A stretch of 64,000 bases of DNA. Source: JAUIAI01 sp049680625. GTDB lineage: Bacteria; Pseudomonadota; Gammaproteobacteria; Burkholderiales; Burkholderiaceae_E. The notes beneath the pieces are model-generated. The model was given only the letters and a program-made list of their open reading frames with translations. It was not told where the DNA came from and searched no databases. Below are positions 35,107 to 44,160 of this stretch, piece after piece; position 1 is the stretch's first letter, and every line of letters begins with the position of its first letter. The translations under genes were made by a program, and so were the position numbers. The stretch lies in the NCBI GenBank assembly GCA_049680625.1, contig JBAUID010000207.1, forward strand, positions 1 through 64,000, given 5' to 3'.

Positions 35107-35663
35107 CAGGCTGAATCTGGCTGGCCGGTAAACCGGGCTATTGCGCTGGCCCACAAACCCTGCGACTTCAGGAGAAATTCGCAGAACTCACGAACCGCAC
35201 CATGGCCGCCATCACAGTGGGATTGCCAGTGCGCAAAAGCCTTCAGTTCAGGTGCGGCATTATTAACGCAGGCGGCCAGCCCGGCACGGCGCATTGCGGG
35301 TAAGTCGGGTAAGTCGTCACCCATAAACGCAGTTTGTTGCGGCTCAAAGCCCAGCTGTGAGGTCAGATCGGCAAGCGCAGTGGCTTTGTCTTTGACCCCC
35401 TGCAGTGCATGGCGAATGCCAAGCTCCCGAGCCCGCGTACGCACTATTTTTGATTCGCGGGCGGTAATCAATGCCACCTGGATGCCACTATCCATCAGCA
35501 GGCGCAGCCCCTGTCCATCATGGACAGAGAAGAATTTTGCCACTTCGCCGCGTGCCCCGATAACAATGCGGCCATCAGTCAGGGTGCCGTCAATATCCAG
35601 GCCAAGCAACCGGATCGACCTGGCTCGGCTGGTGGCATCATGGCCTTTACTGTCAATAGTCAT
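35106..35663 (-). CDS. kdsC: 3-deoxy-D-manno-octulosonate 8-phosphate phosphatase (KdsC)
   Basis: HAD-family phosphatase releasing Kdo from Kdo-8-phosphate in LPS precursor synthesis. The HAD nucleophile motif is LDIDGTLTDG (about residues 22-31) and the C-terminal GDDLPDLPAMRRAG motif supplies the metal-binding acids. The length of 185 is typical of the capless C0 type that works as a tetramer. It lies 3 bp after kdsD and overlaps lptC by one base, the conserved kdsD-kdsC-lptC-lptA-lptB order. Confidence 0.95.
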   Translation of the reverse strand: MTIDSKGHDATSRARSIRLLGLDIDGTLTDGRIVIGARGEVAKFFSVHDGQGLRLLMDSGIQVALITARESKIVRTRARELGIRHALQGVKDKATALADLTSQLGFEPQQTAFMGDDLPDLPAMRRAGLAACVNNAAPELKAFAHWQSHCDGGHGAVREFCEFLLKSQGLWASAIARFTGQPDSA

Positions 35664-35666
35664 TGT

Positions 35667-36707
35667 TCAGAGAATTTTTGCGGCGAGTAAGTCCTGAAAA
35701 TTCAGGGCGCCCAACAGGTGACCACTTTCGTCAGTTGCCAGGAGCTGGCCAATGCCGCGCTCTTCCATCAGGTGCAGGGCTTCAGCAGCAAGCGCTCCGG
35801 CAGGTATGGTTGCCGGCGACTCGGTCATCACGTTGGCGACCGACAAATGCCTGACGTCATCACCGCGTTCAAGCAGGCGTCGCAAATCGCCATCGGTGAT
35901 GATGCCGACAACAATATTTTTATTATCAGTGACCGCGGTCATACCAAGTCGCTTACGCGTGATTTCGACTATTGCCGCCGACAAAGGCTCTGTTGGGCTG
36001 ACCTTTGGCAGTGCTGGCCCGGTATGCATTAAATCGGACACAAGAGTGAGCAGGCGTTTGCCGAGCCGCCCACCGGGATGCGAACGGGCAAAATCTGATT
36101 CGCTGAAGTGCCGGGCATCGAGCACGGCTACCGCCAGTGCGTCACCCAGCGCCAGCGCAGCTGTTGTGCTTGCGGTTGGTGCCAGGTTCATCGGGCAGGC
36201 TTCACGTTGAACGGCTGCGTTCAGGTGCACGTCGGCCAACTTCGCCAGACTGGATTTTGGATTGCCTGTTACGGCGATCAGGCTTGCGCCGCGTCGTTTA
36301 ATCAGCGGCACGATGCGCATTAGCTCTTCTGTACTGCCTGAATTAGACAGGCAGAGAAAAACATCTTGCGCGGTAATCATGCCCAGATCACCGTGGCTGG
36401 CTTCGGCGGGGTGTACAAAAAACGCCGGCGTACCCGTTGATGCGAAAGTGGCGGCAATTTTTCCGGCTATGTGTCCGGACTTGCCCATGCCGCTGACCAC
36501 GAGTCGCCCCTGGCACGCAAGAATCATCCGGCAAGCCCGGGCAAAATTCTCGTCGATGCTTTCTGCGATCTGGTTAACGGCCTGCGCTTCAATCGCTAGC
36601 ACTTCCCTGGCGCGCATACACAGGCGTTCGGTTTCAATTGCCGTGTCGGCGCGGATGTCATTAGCGCTGAGGATAGGGGGTTGTGCCAACTGTGGTTTCG
36701 CGTTCAT
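35667..36707 (-). CDS. kdsD: Arabinose-5-phosphate isomerase (KdsD/KpsF)
   Basis: Converts ribulose-5-phosphate to arabinose-5-phosphate, the first step to Kdo. The N-terminal SIS domain shows VVSGMGKSGHIAGKIAATF and HPAEASHGDLGM, and two CBS domains follow (about 220-346). I chose the ATG at 36707; a TTG at 36752 would add 15 residues without support from homologues. No clear Shine-Dalgarno is seen at either start. First gene of the kdsD-to-rpoN minus-strand run, divergent from the Kef-type antiporter. Confidence 0.94.
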   Translation of the reverse strand: MNAKPQLAQPPILSANDIRADTAIETERLCMRAREVLAIEAQAVNQIAESIDENFARACRMILACQGRLVVSGMGKSGHIAGKIAATFASTGTPAFFVHPAEASHGDLGMITAQDVFLCLSNSGSTEELMRIVPLIKRRGASLIAVTGNPKSSLAKLADVHLNAAVQREACPMNLAPTASTTAALALGDALAVAVLDARHFSESDFARSHPGGRLGKRLLTLVSDLMHTGPALPKVSPTEPLSAAIVEITRKRLGMTAVTDNKNIVVGIITDGDLRRLLERGDDVRHLSVANVMTESPATIPAGALAAEALHLMEERGIGQLLATDESGHLLGALNFQDLLAAKIL

Positions 36708-36896
36708 ATCAACAAGTATAAGGCCAGCAATTTTTTCCAAGATGGGTTGCAAACGGGAATTGCAGGTACCCTAATAGCTACTGGATAACCTGGGACGCAA
36801 TCAGGGGTTTCTTCTAAGCTCGGCCTAATCCGTTCAGAAGATCGATCCGGTCTCCGTTTTCCTTATTTTCCCTCTTGCTCTTTTTGGTTTGGGCTG

Positions 36897-38891
36897 GTGA
36901 CTGTTCTTGAACTGACCCTGGTTTTGCTCGCGGCCTCGGTGATTGCCGTGGTGGTGCTGCGCGCTTTCGGATCACCGCCGCTGGTGGCTTATCTGGCGGT
37001 TGGTGTGCTGCTCGGGCCGCATGCCGCCGGTCTGGCATCTGACGATGCCGCGGTCCACGGCCTCGGTGAGATCGGCGTTGTCTTCCTGATGTTCTCACTT
37101 GGGCTCGAGTTTTCCCTGCCGAAGCTGCGCTCATTGCGCAAGTTTGTGTTTGGGCTTGGGGCTGCCCAGGTTGGTTTAACCAGTCTGCTGGCATTTGCGG
37201 TGCTGATATTCCTGCCGGCAACCTGGGTCGCCAGCGTTGTACCCGGCGGCCTGGATTGGCGTGGCGCGCTCGCAATAGGGTGTGCCCTGGCGCTGTCGTC
37301 GACCGCCCTGGTCAGCAAGTTGCTTACTGAACGGCGCGAGCTTGAAACAGAACATGGCAAACGCGTATTCAGCGTGCTGCTGTTCCAGGATCTTGCCGTC
37401 ATTCCTTTGCTCATCCTGATTCCAGCGCTGGCCAGTGGGGAAAGCAACTGGTGGGTTGGGCTGGCACTGGCGATGGTGAAAGCTGTTGTGCTGCTGGCAA
37501 TTTTGCTGCGCTTTGGGCCACCGGTTATGCGACGCTGGTTTTCACTGGTCGCGAAGCAACGTTCCCACGAAGTTTTCACCCTTAATGTCTTGCTGGCGAC
37601 GTTGCTGTTTGCGTGGATTACCAAACAGTTTGGCTTGTCGATGGAGCTCGGTGCGTTTATTGCCGGCATGTTGATTGCTGAAACCGAGTTTCGCTACCAG
37701 GTTGAAGAAGACATTAAGCCGTTTCGCGACGTGTTGTTGGGTTTGTTTTTTGTCACGATCGGAATGCAGCTTGACCTGGGTGTCGTGGCGCAAGCCTGGT
37801 TGCCGGTTGTGATCCTGCTGATTATTTCAATCGTGGTTAAGTTCGCGCTGATTTTTGGACTGGTGCGCTTATTCGGCGGCTCGCCGGGAATAGCGATTCG
37901 CACCGGAATCTGGCTGGCCCAGTCCGGTGAGTTTGCGCTGGTTTTACTGTCACTGGGTTTGAATAGCGGTTTGTACGAGGAGCCGGCAATGCAACCCGTG
38001 CTGGCGGCCATGTTGTTATCTTTGCTGGTCAGCCCGGTGTTGATTGCGCAGGCAAATCGCATTGCGCTTCGCGCCAGTTCCCAGGAATGGCTGGCAAGGT
38101 CCTTACAAATCCAAAAAATTGCCTCAACGAGTATCAGTCGCAGAGGTCATGTGCTGATTGCTGGTTACGGCCGAAGTGGACAGGCGTTGGCCCATGTGCT
38201 GGAAAGCGAAAAAGTGGCTTACATGGCGCTTGACCTGGACCCGGACCGGGTTCGGGAAGCGAGCGCGGCGGGCGAGTCGGTTGTTTATGGTGACGCAACG
38301 AAAGCTGATGCCCTGACTGCCGCCGGCATTCATCGGGCCAGTGCCTTAGTAATCACCTTTGATGATGTTCCCGGCGCATTTCGCCTGCTCGACCGGGTCC
38401 GCAACCTGGCCCCGCAACTGCCGGTTCTGGTCCGGGCAACCACGGACGGCGAACTGGTGCGACTGCGCGAAGCGGGGGCTACTGAGGTGGTTCCTGAAAT
38501 AGCCGAAGGTAGCCTGATGCTGGCCTCTCATGCCCTGGCCCTGGCGGGGAAATCGCGCGAACAAGTCATGCACCGGGTTCGTATGGTCCGCCAAGGTCGT
38601 TACCAGTTGTTACAGGGGTTCTTTCACGGGGCTGACGACTCAGGGCTTGATGATATCGAGGGTCAGCACAGCCATCTGCATTCGGTGACCCTGGCCGACA
38701 GCAGCCCATGTATTGGTCGGATGCTTGGTGAGTTGCCACTGGACGGCGCCCGGATCACGGCCCTGATGAGAGGCCGCCAACGTATTCTTGACCCCGGTGG
38801 CGAGATTCGACTGCAAGCCACTGATACCCTGGTGGTCTGTGGTACGGCTGATCAGATTGGTGCGGCGGAGTCACTGTTGCAAGGTGGCTGA
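36897..38891 (+). CDS. CPA2-type K+/H+ antiporter with RCK domain (KefB/YbaL-like)
   Basis: Monovalent cation:proton antiporter-2. The first ~390 residues form about 12 membrane helices with the conserved GVLLGP, FSLGLEF and LSSTALVSKLL segments. A TrkA-N domain (NAD-binding loop AGYGRSG near residue 420) and a TrkA-C domain (about 585-664) follow. Length is 664. It starts with GTG at 36897. The YbaL/KefB subtype cannot be separated by eye. It stands next to kdsD, with 144 bp between the divergent starts, a neighbourhood common in Burkholderiales, and 17 bp before mlaF. Confidence 0.92.
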   Translation: MTVLELTLVLLAASVIAVVVLRAFGSPPLVAYLAVGVLLGPHAAGLASDDAAVHGLGEIGVVFLMFSLGLEFSLPKLRSLRKFVFGLGAAQVGLTSLLAFAVLIFLPATWVASVVPGGLDWRGALAIGCALALSSTALVSKLLTERRELETEHGKRVFSVLLFQDLAVIPLLILIPALASGESNWWVGLALAMVKAVVLLAILLRFGPPVMRRWFSLVAKQRSHEVFTLNVLLATLLFAWITKQFGLSMELGAFIAGMLIAETEFRYQVEEDIKPFRDVLLGLFFVTIGMQLDLGVVAQAWLPVVILLIISIVVKFALIFGLVRLFGGSPGIAIRTGIWLAQSGEFALVLLSLGLNSGLYEEPAMQPVLAAMLLSLLVSPVLIAQANRIALRASSQEWLARSLQIQKIASTSISRRGHVLIAGYGRSGQALAHVLESEKVAYMALDLDPDRVREASAAGESVVYGDATKADALTAAGIHRASALVITFDDVPGAFRLLDRVRNLAPQLPVLVRATTDGELVRLREAGATEVVPEIAEGSLMLASHALALAGKSREQVMHRVRMVRQGRYQLLQGFFHGADDSGLDDIEGQHSHLHSVTLADSSPCIGRMLGELPLDGARITALMRGRQRILDPGGEIRLQATDTLVVCGTADQIGAAESLLQGG

Positions 38892-38908
38892 CGTACACTT
38901 CTATCCGC

Positions 38909-39748
38909 ATGCAAAACTTCACTGAAACCCAGGCCGGCCAGGCTGGGGATATCGTCGAGATCCGTAACCTGCGATTTGGTTACGGTGATGCCGTCATTCT
39001 TGACGATGTCTCCCTGTCCTTTAAGCCGGGAACCGTGACCGCTCTGATGGGTGGGTCTGGTTGTGGCAAAACCACTTTGCTCCGACTGATCAGTGGACAG
39101 GAGCGAGCCCAGTCCGGCCAGGTATTGTTTGAAGGTCAGGATGTTGGCGGCCTGAAGCGCGACGGTTTGTACAAGATGCGCCGCCGTATGGGTATGTTGT
39201 TCCAGTTCGGTGCCTTGTTCACTGACATGTCGGTCTTTGACAATGTGGCTTTCCCGCTTCGGGAACACACCGACCTGGATGAACTCCTGATTCGTGACCT
39301 GGTGCTGATGAAGCTGCATGCCGTTGGGCTACGCGGCGCGGCGCAACTGATGCCGGCCCAGATATCCGGTGGCATGGCACGACGGGTTGCCCTGGCTCGC
39401 GCAATTGCCCTTGATCCGCCTCTGCTGCTCTACGACGAGCCATTTGCCGGGCTCGACCCGATTTCCCTGGGCACAATTGCTCAATTGATTCGCCGGCTGA
39501 ACGATGCGTTGGGCTCTACCTCGGTTTTGGTCAGCCATGATGTTCACGAATCATTCGAGATTTGTGACTACGTCTACATCCTGGGCAATGGGGGGGTTCT
39601 TGGCCACGGCACCCCGCAAGAGCTGCGTGACACCAGCGATCCGCAGCTTGATCAATTCCTGAACGGCAAACGAGACGGGCCGGTTGGCTTTCACTATGAC
39701 GCACCGGACTATGCGGGCCAGCTTGGCCTGGGAAGGCCTAATGGATAG
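38909..39748 (+). CDS. mlaF: Phospholipid transport ABC ATPase MlaF
   Basis: ATPase of the Mla system, which moves phospholipids between outer and inner membrane to keep outer-membrane asymmetry. The Walker A motif GGSGCGKTT, signature ISGGMARRVALARA (MlaF-type), Walker B LLLYDEPFAGLDP and H-loop VSHDVH are present. The 279 residues include a normal ABC domain plus a short C-terminal tail that in the family contacts MlaB. First gene of mlaFEDACB. Confidence 0.96.
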   Translation: MQNFTETQAGQAGDIVEIRNLRFGYGDAVILDDVSLSFKPGTVTALMGGSGCGKTTLLRLISGQERAQSGQVLFEGQDVGGLKRDGLYKMRRRMGMLFQFGALFTDMSVFDNVAFPLREHTDLDELLIRDLVLMKLHAVGLRGAAQLMPAQISGGMARRVALARAIALDPPLLLYDEPFAGLDPISLGTIAQLIRRLNDALGSTSVLVSHDVHESFEICDYVYILGNGGVLGHGTPQELRDTSDPQLDQFLNGKRDGPVGFHYDAPDYAGQLGLGRPNG

Positions 39749-39753
39749 TTTTG

Positions 39754-40554
39754 ATGGGCGGTTTAATGGGTAGTTTGCTCGACAGCTTTGCCGCCATCGG
39801 AGCCTGGGTGCGGGCCACGCTCAATGGCATTGGCTATGGGGCGCGCTTTTTTCTGCGCCTGTGCTGGATGTCGCTGCTCGCCCTGCGGCGGCCGCGACTG
39901 ATCATCGAACAGATTCACTTTATCGGCAATTACTCATTGTCGATCATCCTGGTGTCGGGCCTATTTGTCGGATTTGTACTTGCTTTACAGGGTTACTACA
40001 CTTTACAGCGTTACGGGTCCGAAGAAGCACTGGGGTTGCTGGTTACCTTGTCCCTGGTGCGCGAGTTGGGCCCGGTTGTTGCCGCTCTGTTGTTCGCCGG
40101 TCGTGCCGGCACTTCGCTGACGGCAGAAATTGGCCTGATGAAATCGGGTGAGCAACTGGTCGCCATGGAAATGATGGCCGTTGATCCGATCGCCCGCGTG
40201 CTGGCGCCACGCTTTGCGGCTGCGGTCATTTCATTGCCCCTGCTGGCAGCGATGTTCTCGGCGATTGGTGTCATTGGTGGTTACCTGGTTGGTGTGCAGT
40301 TAATTGGTATTGATCCCGGATCATTCTGGTCGCAGACTCAGGCCGGTGTCGACGTCTGGGCCGATATTGGTAACGGCGTTATTAAAACAGTCGTGTTCGG
40401 ATTTGTCTGTGCGTTTGTCGCCTTGTTTGTCGGTTACGAAGCCAGGCCGACGCCGGAAGGCGTGTCACGGGCCACAACCACAACGGTCGTGGCGTCATCG
40501 CTAGCTGTTCTGGCGCTCGATTTTGTGCTCACCGCGTTAATGTTCAGCATCTGA
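39754..40554 (+). CDS. mlaE: Phospholipid transport permease MlaE
   Basis: Inner-membrane permease of the MlaFEDB complex. About 266 residues with five to six hydrophobic segments and the family signature LVRELGPVVAALLFAGRAGTSLTAEIG (only partly needed for recognition) near residue 105, followed by SGEQLVAMEMMAVDP. I chose the ATG at 39754; a TTG directly before it and an ATG at 39766 are also possible. It begins 5 bp after the mlaF stop. Confidence 0.95.
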   Translation: MGGLMGSLLDSFAAIGAWVRATLNGIGYGARFFLRLCWMSLLALRRPRLIIEQIHFIGNYSLSIILVSGLFVGFVLALQGYYTLQRYGSEEALGLLVTLSLVRELGPVVAALLFAGRAGTSLTAEIGLMKSGEQLVAMEMMAVDPIARVLAPRFAAAVISLPLLAAMFSAIGVIGGYLVGVQLIGIDPGSFWSQTQAGVDVWADIGNGVIKTVVFGFVCAFVALFVGYEARPTPEGVSRATTTTVVASSLAVLALDFVLTALMFSI

Positions 40555-40623
40555 TGATGGCAATAGATGGCAGGTCGCGGGTTGGCCATGTTTTGCCGAA
40601 TTGGCTATAAGTAGGTAAAGACT

Positions 40624-41091
40624 ATGAATCGTTCGAAAATTGACATCCTCGTTGGCATGTTTGTCGTGCTTGGATTCCTGGCATTGTTGTTTCTCGCGTT
40701 GAAAGCCGGCAATCTGGCCAGTTTCAGTACCGGTGCTGACTACAAGGTGTCGGCAAACTTCGACAACATCGGCGGTTTGAAAGTTCGAGCCCCGATTAAA
40801 AGTGCCGGAGTGACCGTGGGTCGGGTCAGCGACATTAGTTTTGACGACGTGACTTTTCAGGCCAGGGTAATCATGGCAATTAATGAGCAGTTCAAATTTC
40901 CGAAAGACTCGTCCGCAAAGATCCTGACGGCGGGTTTGCTGGGTGAGCAATATATTGGTCTGTCACCAGGTGGTGATGTCAACAACCTGGCGGATGGCGG
41001 TAAGCTCAGCCTTACTCAGTCGGCGGTGGTTCTGGAAAACCTGATTGGGCAGTTTCTGTACGGGCGCTCTGGCGATGGAGAAAAAAAGTGA
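40624..41091 (+). CDS. mlaD: Phospholipid-binding MCE-domain protein MlaD
   Basis: Periplasmic hexameric MCE protein anchored by one N-terminal helix (about residues 8-30). The MCE domain is shown by SANFDNIGGLKVRAPIKSAG and VGRVSDISFD. The 155 residues contain one MCE domain, as in E. coli MlaD. The stop overlaps the GTG start of mlaA (GTGA). Confidence 0.95.
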   Translation: MNRSKIDILVGMFVVLGFLALLFLALKAGNLASFSTGADYKVSANFDNIGGLKVRAPIKSAGVTVGRVSDISFDDVTFQARVIMAINEQFKFPKDSSAKILTAGLLGEQYIGLSPGGDVNNLADGGKLSLTQSAVVLENLIGQFLYGRSGDGEKK

Positions 41092-41867
41092 CTCTGTTAA
41101 ATGTGACCTTGTTTCCCGGCCACTTGCGTAATGTGGGCCTGATGTTGCTGGTCGTCGTATTTGGCAGTGCTTGTGCAAGCACCACACCGGGGGATCCGTT
41201 CGAGTCATATAACCGTTCGATGTACAGCTTTAATCAGTCGGTTGATAACGCCATCCTGAAACCCACGGCTACGGCATACAAGAATTACGTGCCAGAACCA
41301 ATTCAATTATTCACCCGAAATTTCTTCTCAAACCTGGACGACGTTTTTGTCGGCATCAACAACTTTCTGCAGGGTAAGCCGGTCGCGGCTTTAAACGACT
41401 GGACGCGGGTCTTGCTCAACACGACTTTTGGTTTTTTTGGTATTGCCGATCCCGCGACTGAAATGGGTTGGCGAAAACAGCGTGAAGATTTTGGGCAAAC
41501 CCTTGGCGTGTGGGGTGTGCCGGCCGGCCCGTTTGTGGTGTTGCCTTTGCTGGGCCCGTCGTCGGTACGAGACACTGCGGGCACTGTTGTCGATTACGCG
41601 GTTGATCCGACCGGCTATGCGATTGCCGGCAATATGCGCCTTGAAGGGCGAACAGCCCAGCGGATTGGGGCTGCCGGTTTGCGCCTGATAGATACCCGCT
41701 CACGCCTGCTCGGTGTCACGGACCTGCTGCAGGCAGCCGCCCTTGATGAATACTCCTTTGTTCGCGACGGGTATCGGCAGCGACGACGCAGCGCGGTTTA
41801 CGATGGTGACCCACCACCGCTGGATCCGCTGGATCCTCCGGAGCCGGCCGATGCGCCAAAAAACTAG
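41088..41867 (+). CDS. mlaA: Outer-membrane lipoprotein MlaA (VacJ)
   Basis: Outer-membrane component that removes surface phospholipids and hands them to MlaC. An N-terminal signal peptide with a cysteine at residue 29 (FGSAC, a loose lipobox) is followed by the family blocks DPFESYNRSMYSFNQSVD, FFSNLDDVFVGINNFLQGK and GPFVVLPLLGPSSVRDT. The C-terminus has a short Pro/Asp-rich tail with a 9-bp duplication. It starts with GTG, coupled to mlaD through a GTGA overlap. In E. coli mlaA is unlinked; its place between mlaD and mlaC is usual in Burkholderiales. Confidence 0.95.
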   Translation: MTLLNVTLFPGHLRNVGLMLLVVVFGSACASTTPGDPFESYNRSMYSFNQSVDNAILKPTATAYKNYVPEPIQLFTRNFFSNLDDVFVGINNFLQGKPVAALNDWTRVLLNTTFGFFGIADPATEMGWRKQREDFGQTLGVWGVPAGPFVVLPLLGPSSVRDTAGTVVDYAVDPTGYAIAGNMRLEGRTAQRIGAAGLRLIDTRSRLLGVTDLLQAAALDEYSFVRDGYRQRRRSAVYDGDPPPLDPLDPPEPADAPKN

Positions 41868-42149
41868 CATCAACCCTGATTTGGGTTAACTTTTCATTAG
41901 CTAACAGCTTGTTACTTCAAATGTCGGCGCAGCCCGCGGCGGCTTGTTACTGTCATCCCGGCGGCCGAATGAGCCGTTATGATGATTCGAATCCATTTTT
42001 GTGAAGACTTCGTTGCCCGGACCTCTATGACTATTTATCGCCAACCTAAGCAGACTCTGCCCCTATTGACAGCGAGTCAGGAAAAATTGCGTCTCTCAAA
42101 CCGCGTTGAGCTGTCCCGGGCTGCTGAGGCTGCCGGACGCCGCAGTGTC

Positions 42150-42773
42150 ATGTTGCGCATCTTCCTGGGCGTGCTGATGACCGCTTGCATGATTCTGATG
42201 GCCGGCAAGGTATTGGCCGACGATAGTCAGCCGGACAAATTAATCGACCGACTGAGTAATGAAGTACTGGGTGAGATTAAGTCAGACGCCAAGATCAAAG
42301 AAGGCGACTTTGGCCGCATTTCAGCATTGGTGGATAAAACCATCATGCCCCATGTGAACTTTGAGCGGATGACTGCGCTGGCTGTTGGACGTGGCTGGCG
42401 CAACGCCACCCCGGATCAGCGGGTGGCCCTGAGCAAAGAGTTTCGTACGCTGTTGTTGCGCACTTATTCGGGCGCGATGACACAGATTCGTGATGAGTCC
42501 ATTCGCATGAAGCCGTTACGGGCACGGGCTGATGCCGACGAAGTCATCGTGCGCAGCGAAATTGTCGGTCGCGGTGACCCTATTCAGCTGAACTACCGGA
42601 TGGAAAAATCGGGCAACAGCTGGCGTATTTTTGACTTGAACGTGCTTGGGGTGTGGCTGGTTGAAACCTATCGGGGCCAGTTCAAGCAGATTACTGACAG
42701 CAAAGGGGTCGACGGCCTGATCGACGTGCTCACCAAGAAAAACGAATCATTCGCTCAGGCTCAGACAAAGTGA
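42150..42773 (+). CDS. mlaC: Periplasmic phospholipid shuttle MlaC
   Basis: Soluble periplasmic carrier between MlaA and MlaFEDB. The start at 42150 puts a clean signal peptide at the N-terminus (MLRIFLGVLMTACMILMAGKVLA, cleavage before DDSQP). The mature part shows IMPHVNFERMTALAVGRGWR and FRTLLLRTYSGAM, typical of MlaC/Ttg2D. In-frame starts at 42027 and 41979 would add 41 or 57 residues in front of the signal peptide; which is used is undecided. With the chosen start, 282 bp separate it from mlaA, including two copies of GCTTGTTACT but nothing else recognised. Confidence 0.9.
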   Translation: MLRIFLGVLMTACMILMAGKVLADDSQPDKLIDRLSNEVLGEIKSDAKIKEGDFGRISALVDKTIMPHVNFERMTALAVGRGWRNATPDQRVALSKEFRTLLLRTYSGAMTQIRDESIRMKPLRARADADEVIVRSEIVGRGDPIQLNYRMEKSGNSWRIFDLNVLGVWLVETYRGQFKQITDSKGVDGLIDVLTKKNESFAQAQTK

Positions 42774-43114
42774 CCAGTGTTTCAACCGGGTCTTCGTCAA
42801 CCCGCGGGTCTGGGTCGGTAACCGGGTTTGCGTCACTGACGCTGGCTGAGGTCAATGACTTCCTGGCGGCGGCACAAGCCGACACCGGCTCAGCGGCGGC
42901 AGATCTTCAGGTTATTGATCTGTCTGCTTTGCAGCGGGTTGATTCGTCAGCACTCGCTGCCTTGTTGCATATAACCCGTAACCGGCCATCAGGTTGCCGG
43001 TTTGTCAACCCACCCCCAAGCTTGCAGAACCTGGCCAGGTTGTACGGGGTGGACGACTTGTTATTCGGTGTTGGGACAGACGCTCAGTCGCCAACGTCGG
43101 GCCGGGCTGCATAG
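42770..43114 (+). CDS. mlaB: STAS-domain protein MlaB
   Basis: Cytoplasmic STAS-domain subunit that stabilises the MlaF ATPase dimer. The STAS core DLQVIDLSALQRVDSSALAALL with the conserved serine pair (about residues 46-66) and the following FVNPPPSLQNLARLYGVDDLL are visible. The 114 residues include a Ser/Gly-rich N-terminus. GTG start in a GTGA overlap with mlaC. Confidence 0.9.
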   Translation: MTSVSTGSSSTRGSGSVTGFASLTLAEVNDFLAAAQADTGSAAADLQVIDLSALQRVDSSALAALLHITRNRPSGCRFVNPPPSLQNLARLYGVDDLLFGVGTDAQSPTSGRAA

Positions 43115-43251
43115 CAGGCCGCTGGCGAGCGACGACGCTAGCCAGTAAACTGTCGTCCCTCCATCTGTAATTGATGTCCGCGGGTTCGCGGCGCCCCCTT
43201 TGTTCGGGTTCGCTGCACTCGGCTCCTTACTGCGCGCCCGACGCGTTTCCA

Positions 43252-44160
43252 ATGACTGCAGCAATCGATATAGAGTCCGTCAGCAAGCGCTACGGCAGTT
43301 TCACGGCTTTGAACGACGTGAGCCTGTCTATTGAACCGGGTGAGTTTTTTGGCCTGCTTGGCCCGAACGGAGCCGGTAAAACGACACTGATTTCTATCAT
43401 CGCGGGGCTGACCCGCCCGAGTAGCGGGTCGGTTCGGGTGATGGGGCACGACGTGCAGGCGGCCTATCGCCAGGCCCGTCAGGCCCTTGGCGTGGTACCC
43501 CAGGAGTTAGTGTTTGACCCGTTTTTTGATGTGCGTGAAACCTTGCGTCTCACCTCGGGTTACTACGGTATTCGCAAAAACGACAACTGGATCGACGAGA
43601 TACTTGAGAATCTGGGTTTGTCTGACAAGGCCAACACCAATATGCGGGCATTGTCGGGTGGCATGAAGCGTCGGGTTCTGGTTGCCCAGGCCCTGGTTCA
43701 CCGGCCACCGGTAATTGTTCTTGATGAACCCACTGCCGGTGTCGACGTTGAACTGCGCCAGACCTTGTGGGCTTTTATTCGTCGCCTGAACCACGAAGGG
43801 CAAACAATTGTCCTGACCACTCATTATCTGGAAGAGGCGGAGCAGTTGTGTACCCGAATTGGCATGTTGAAGTCCGGCGAGGTGGTTGCGCTGGAGCAAA
43901 CCAGTCAGTTGCTGGGCAATTATTCAGCGCGCCGTCTGCGGGTGCGAGTTTCCGGCGCGGCAGTGCCACCGGCTCTGGCTGAATATATTGTCGATTCCCC
44001 GCCATCCGAGCAGGGCTGGATCGCGTTTCGCATTGACACAGTCGACATGGTGGAAAACCTGCTCCGGGCGCTGCGGGAAGCTGGTTGCATTATTGAAGAT
44101 ATGGAGCTCACTGAGGCTGACCTGGAAGACATTTTTATCAACATCATGGAGTCCGCATGA
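43252..44160 (+). CDS. ABC transporter ATP-binding protein (YadG-like)
   Basis: ATPase of an ABC-2 type exporter. The Walker A motif GPNGAGKTT, signature LSGGMKRRVLVAQAL, Walker B VIVLDEPTAGVD and H-loop TTHYLEEAE are present, followed by a C-terminal extension of about 80 residues. I chose the ATG at 43252 (MTAAIDIESVSKRYG) because the ABC domain begins at once; an earlier in-frame start adds 27 unconserved residues. The permease gene follows with an ATGA overlap. Substrate unknown; relatives resemble E. coli YadGH. Confidence 0.93.
   Translation: MTAAIDIESVSKRYGSFTALNDVSLSIEPGEFFGLLGPNGAGKTTLISIIAGLTRPSSGSVRVMGHDVQAAYRQARQALGVVPQELVFDPFFDVRETLRLTSGYYGIRKNDNWIDEILENLGLSDKANTNMRALSGGMKRRVLVAQALVHRPPVIVLDEPTAGVDVELRQTLWAFIRRLNHEGQTIVLTTHYLEEAEQLCTRIGMLKSGEVVALEQTSQLLGNYSARRLRVRVSGAAVPPALAEYIVDSPPSEQGWIAFRIDTVDMVENLLRALREAGCIIEDMELTEADLEDIFINIMESA

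Noticed and set aside
41873..41888. Small hairpin AACCC/GGGTT after mlaA, considered as terminator
   Set aside because: Five-bp stem with a weak T-stretch; too weak to call, and it lies within a probable operon.
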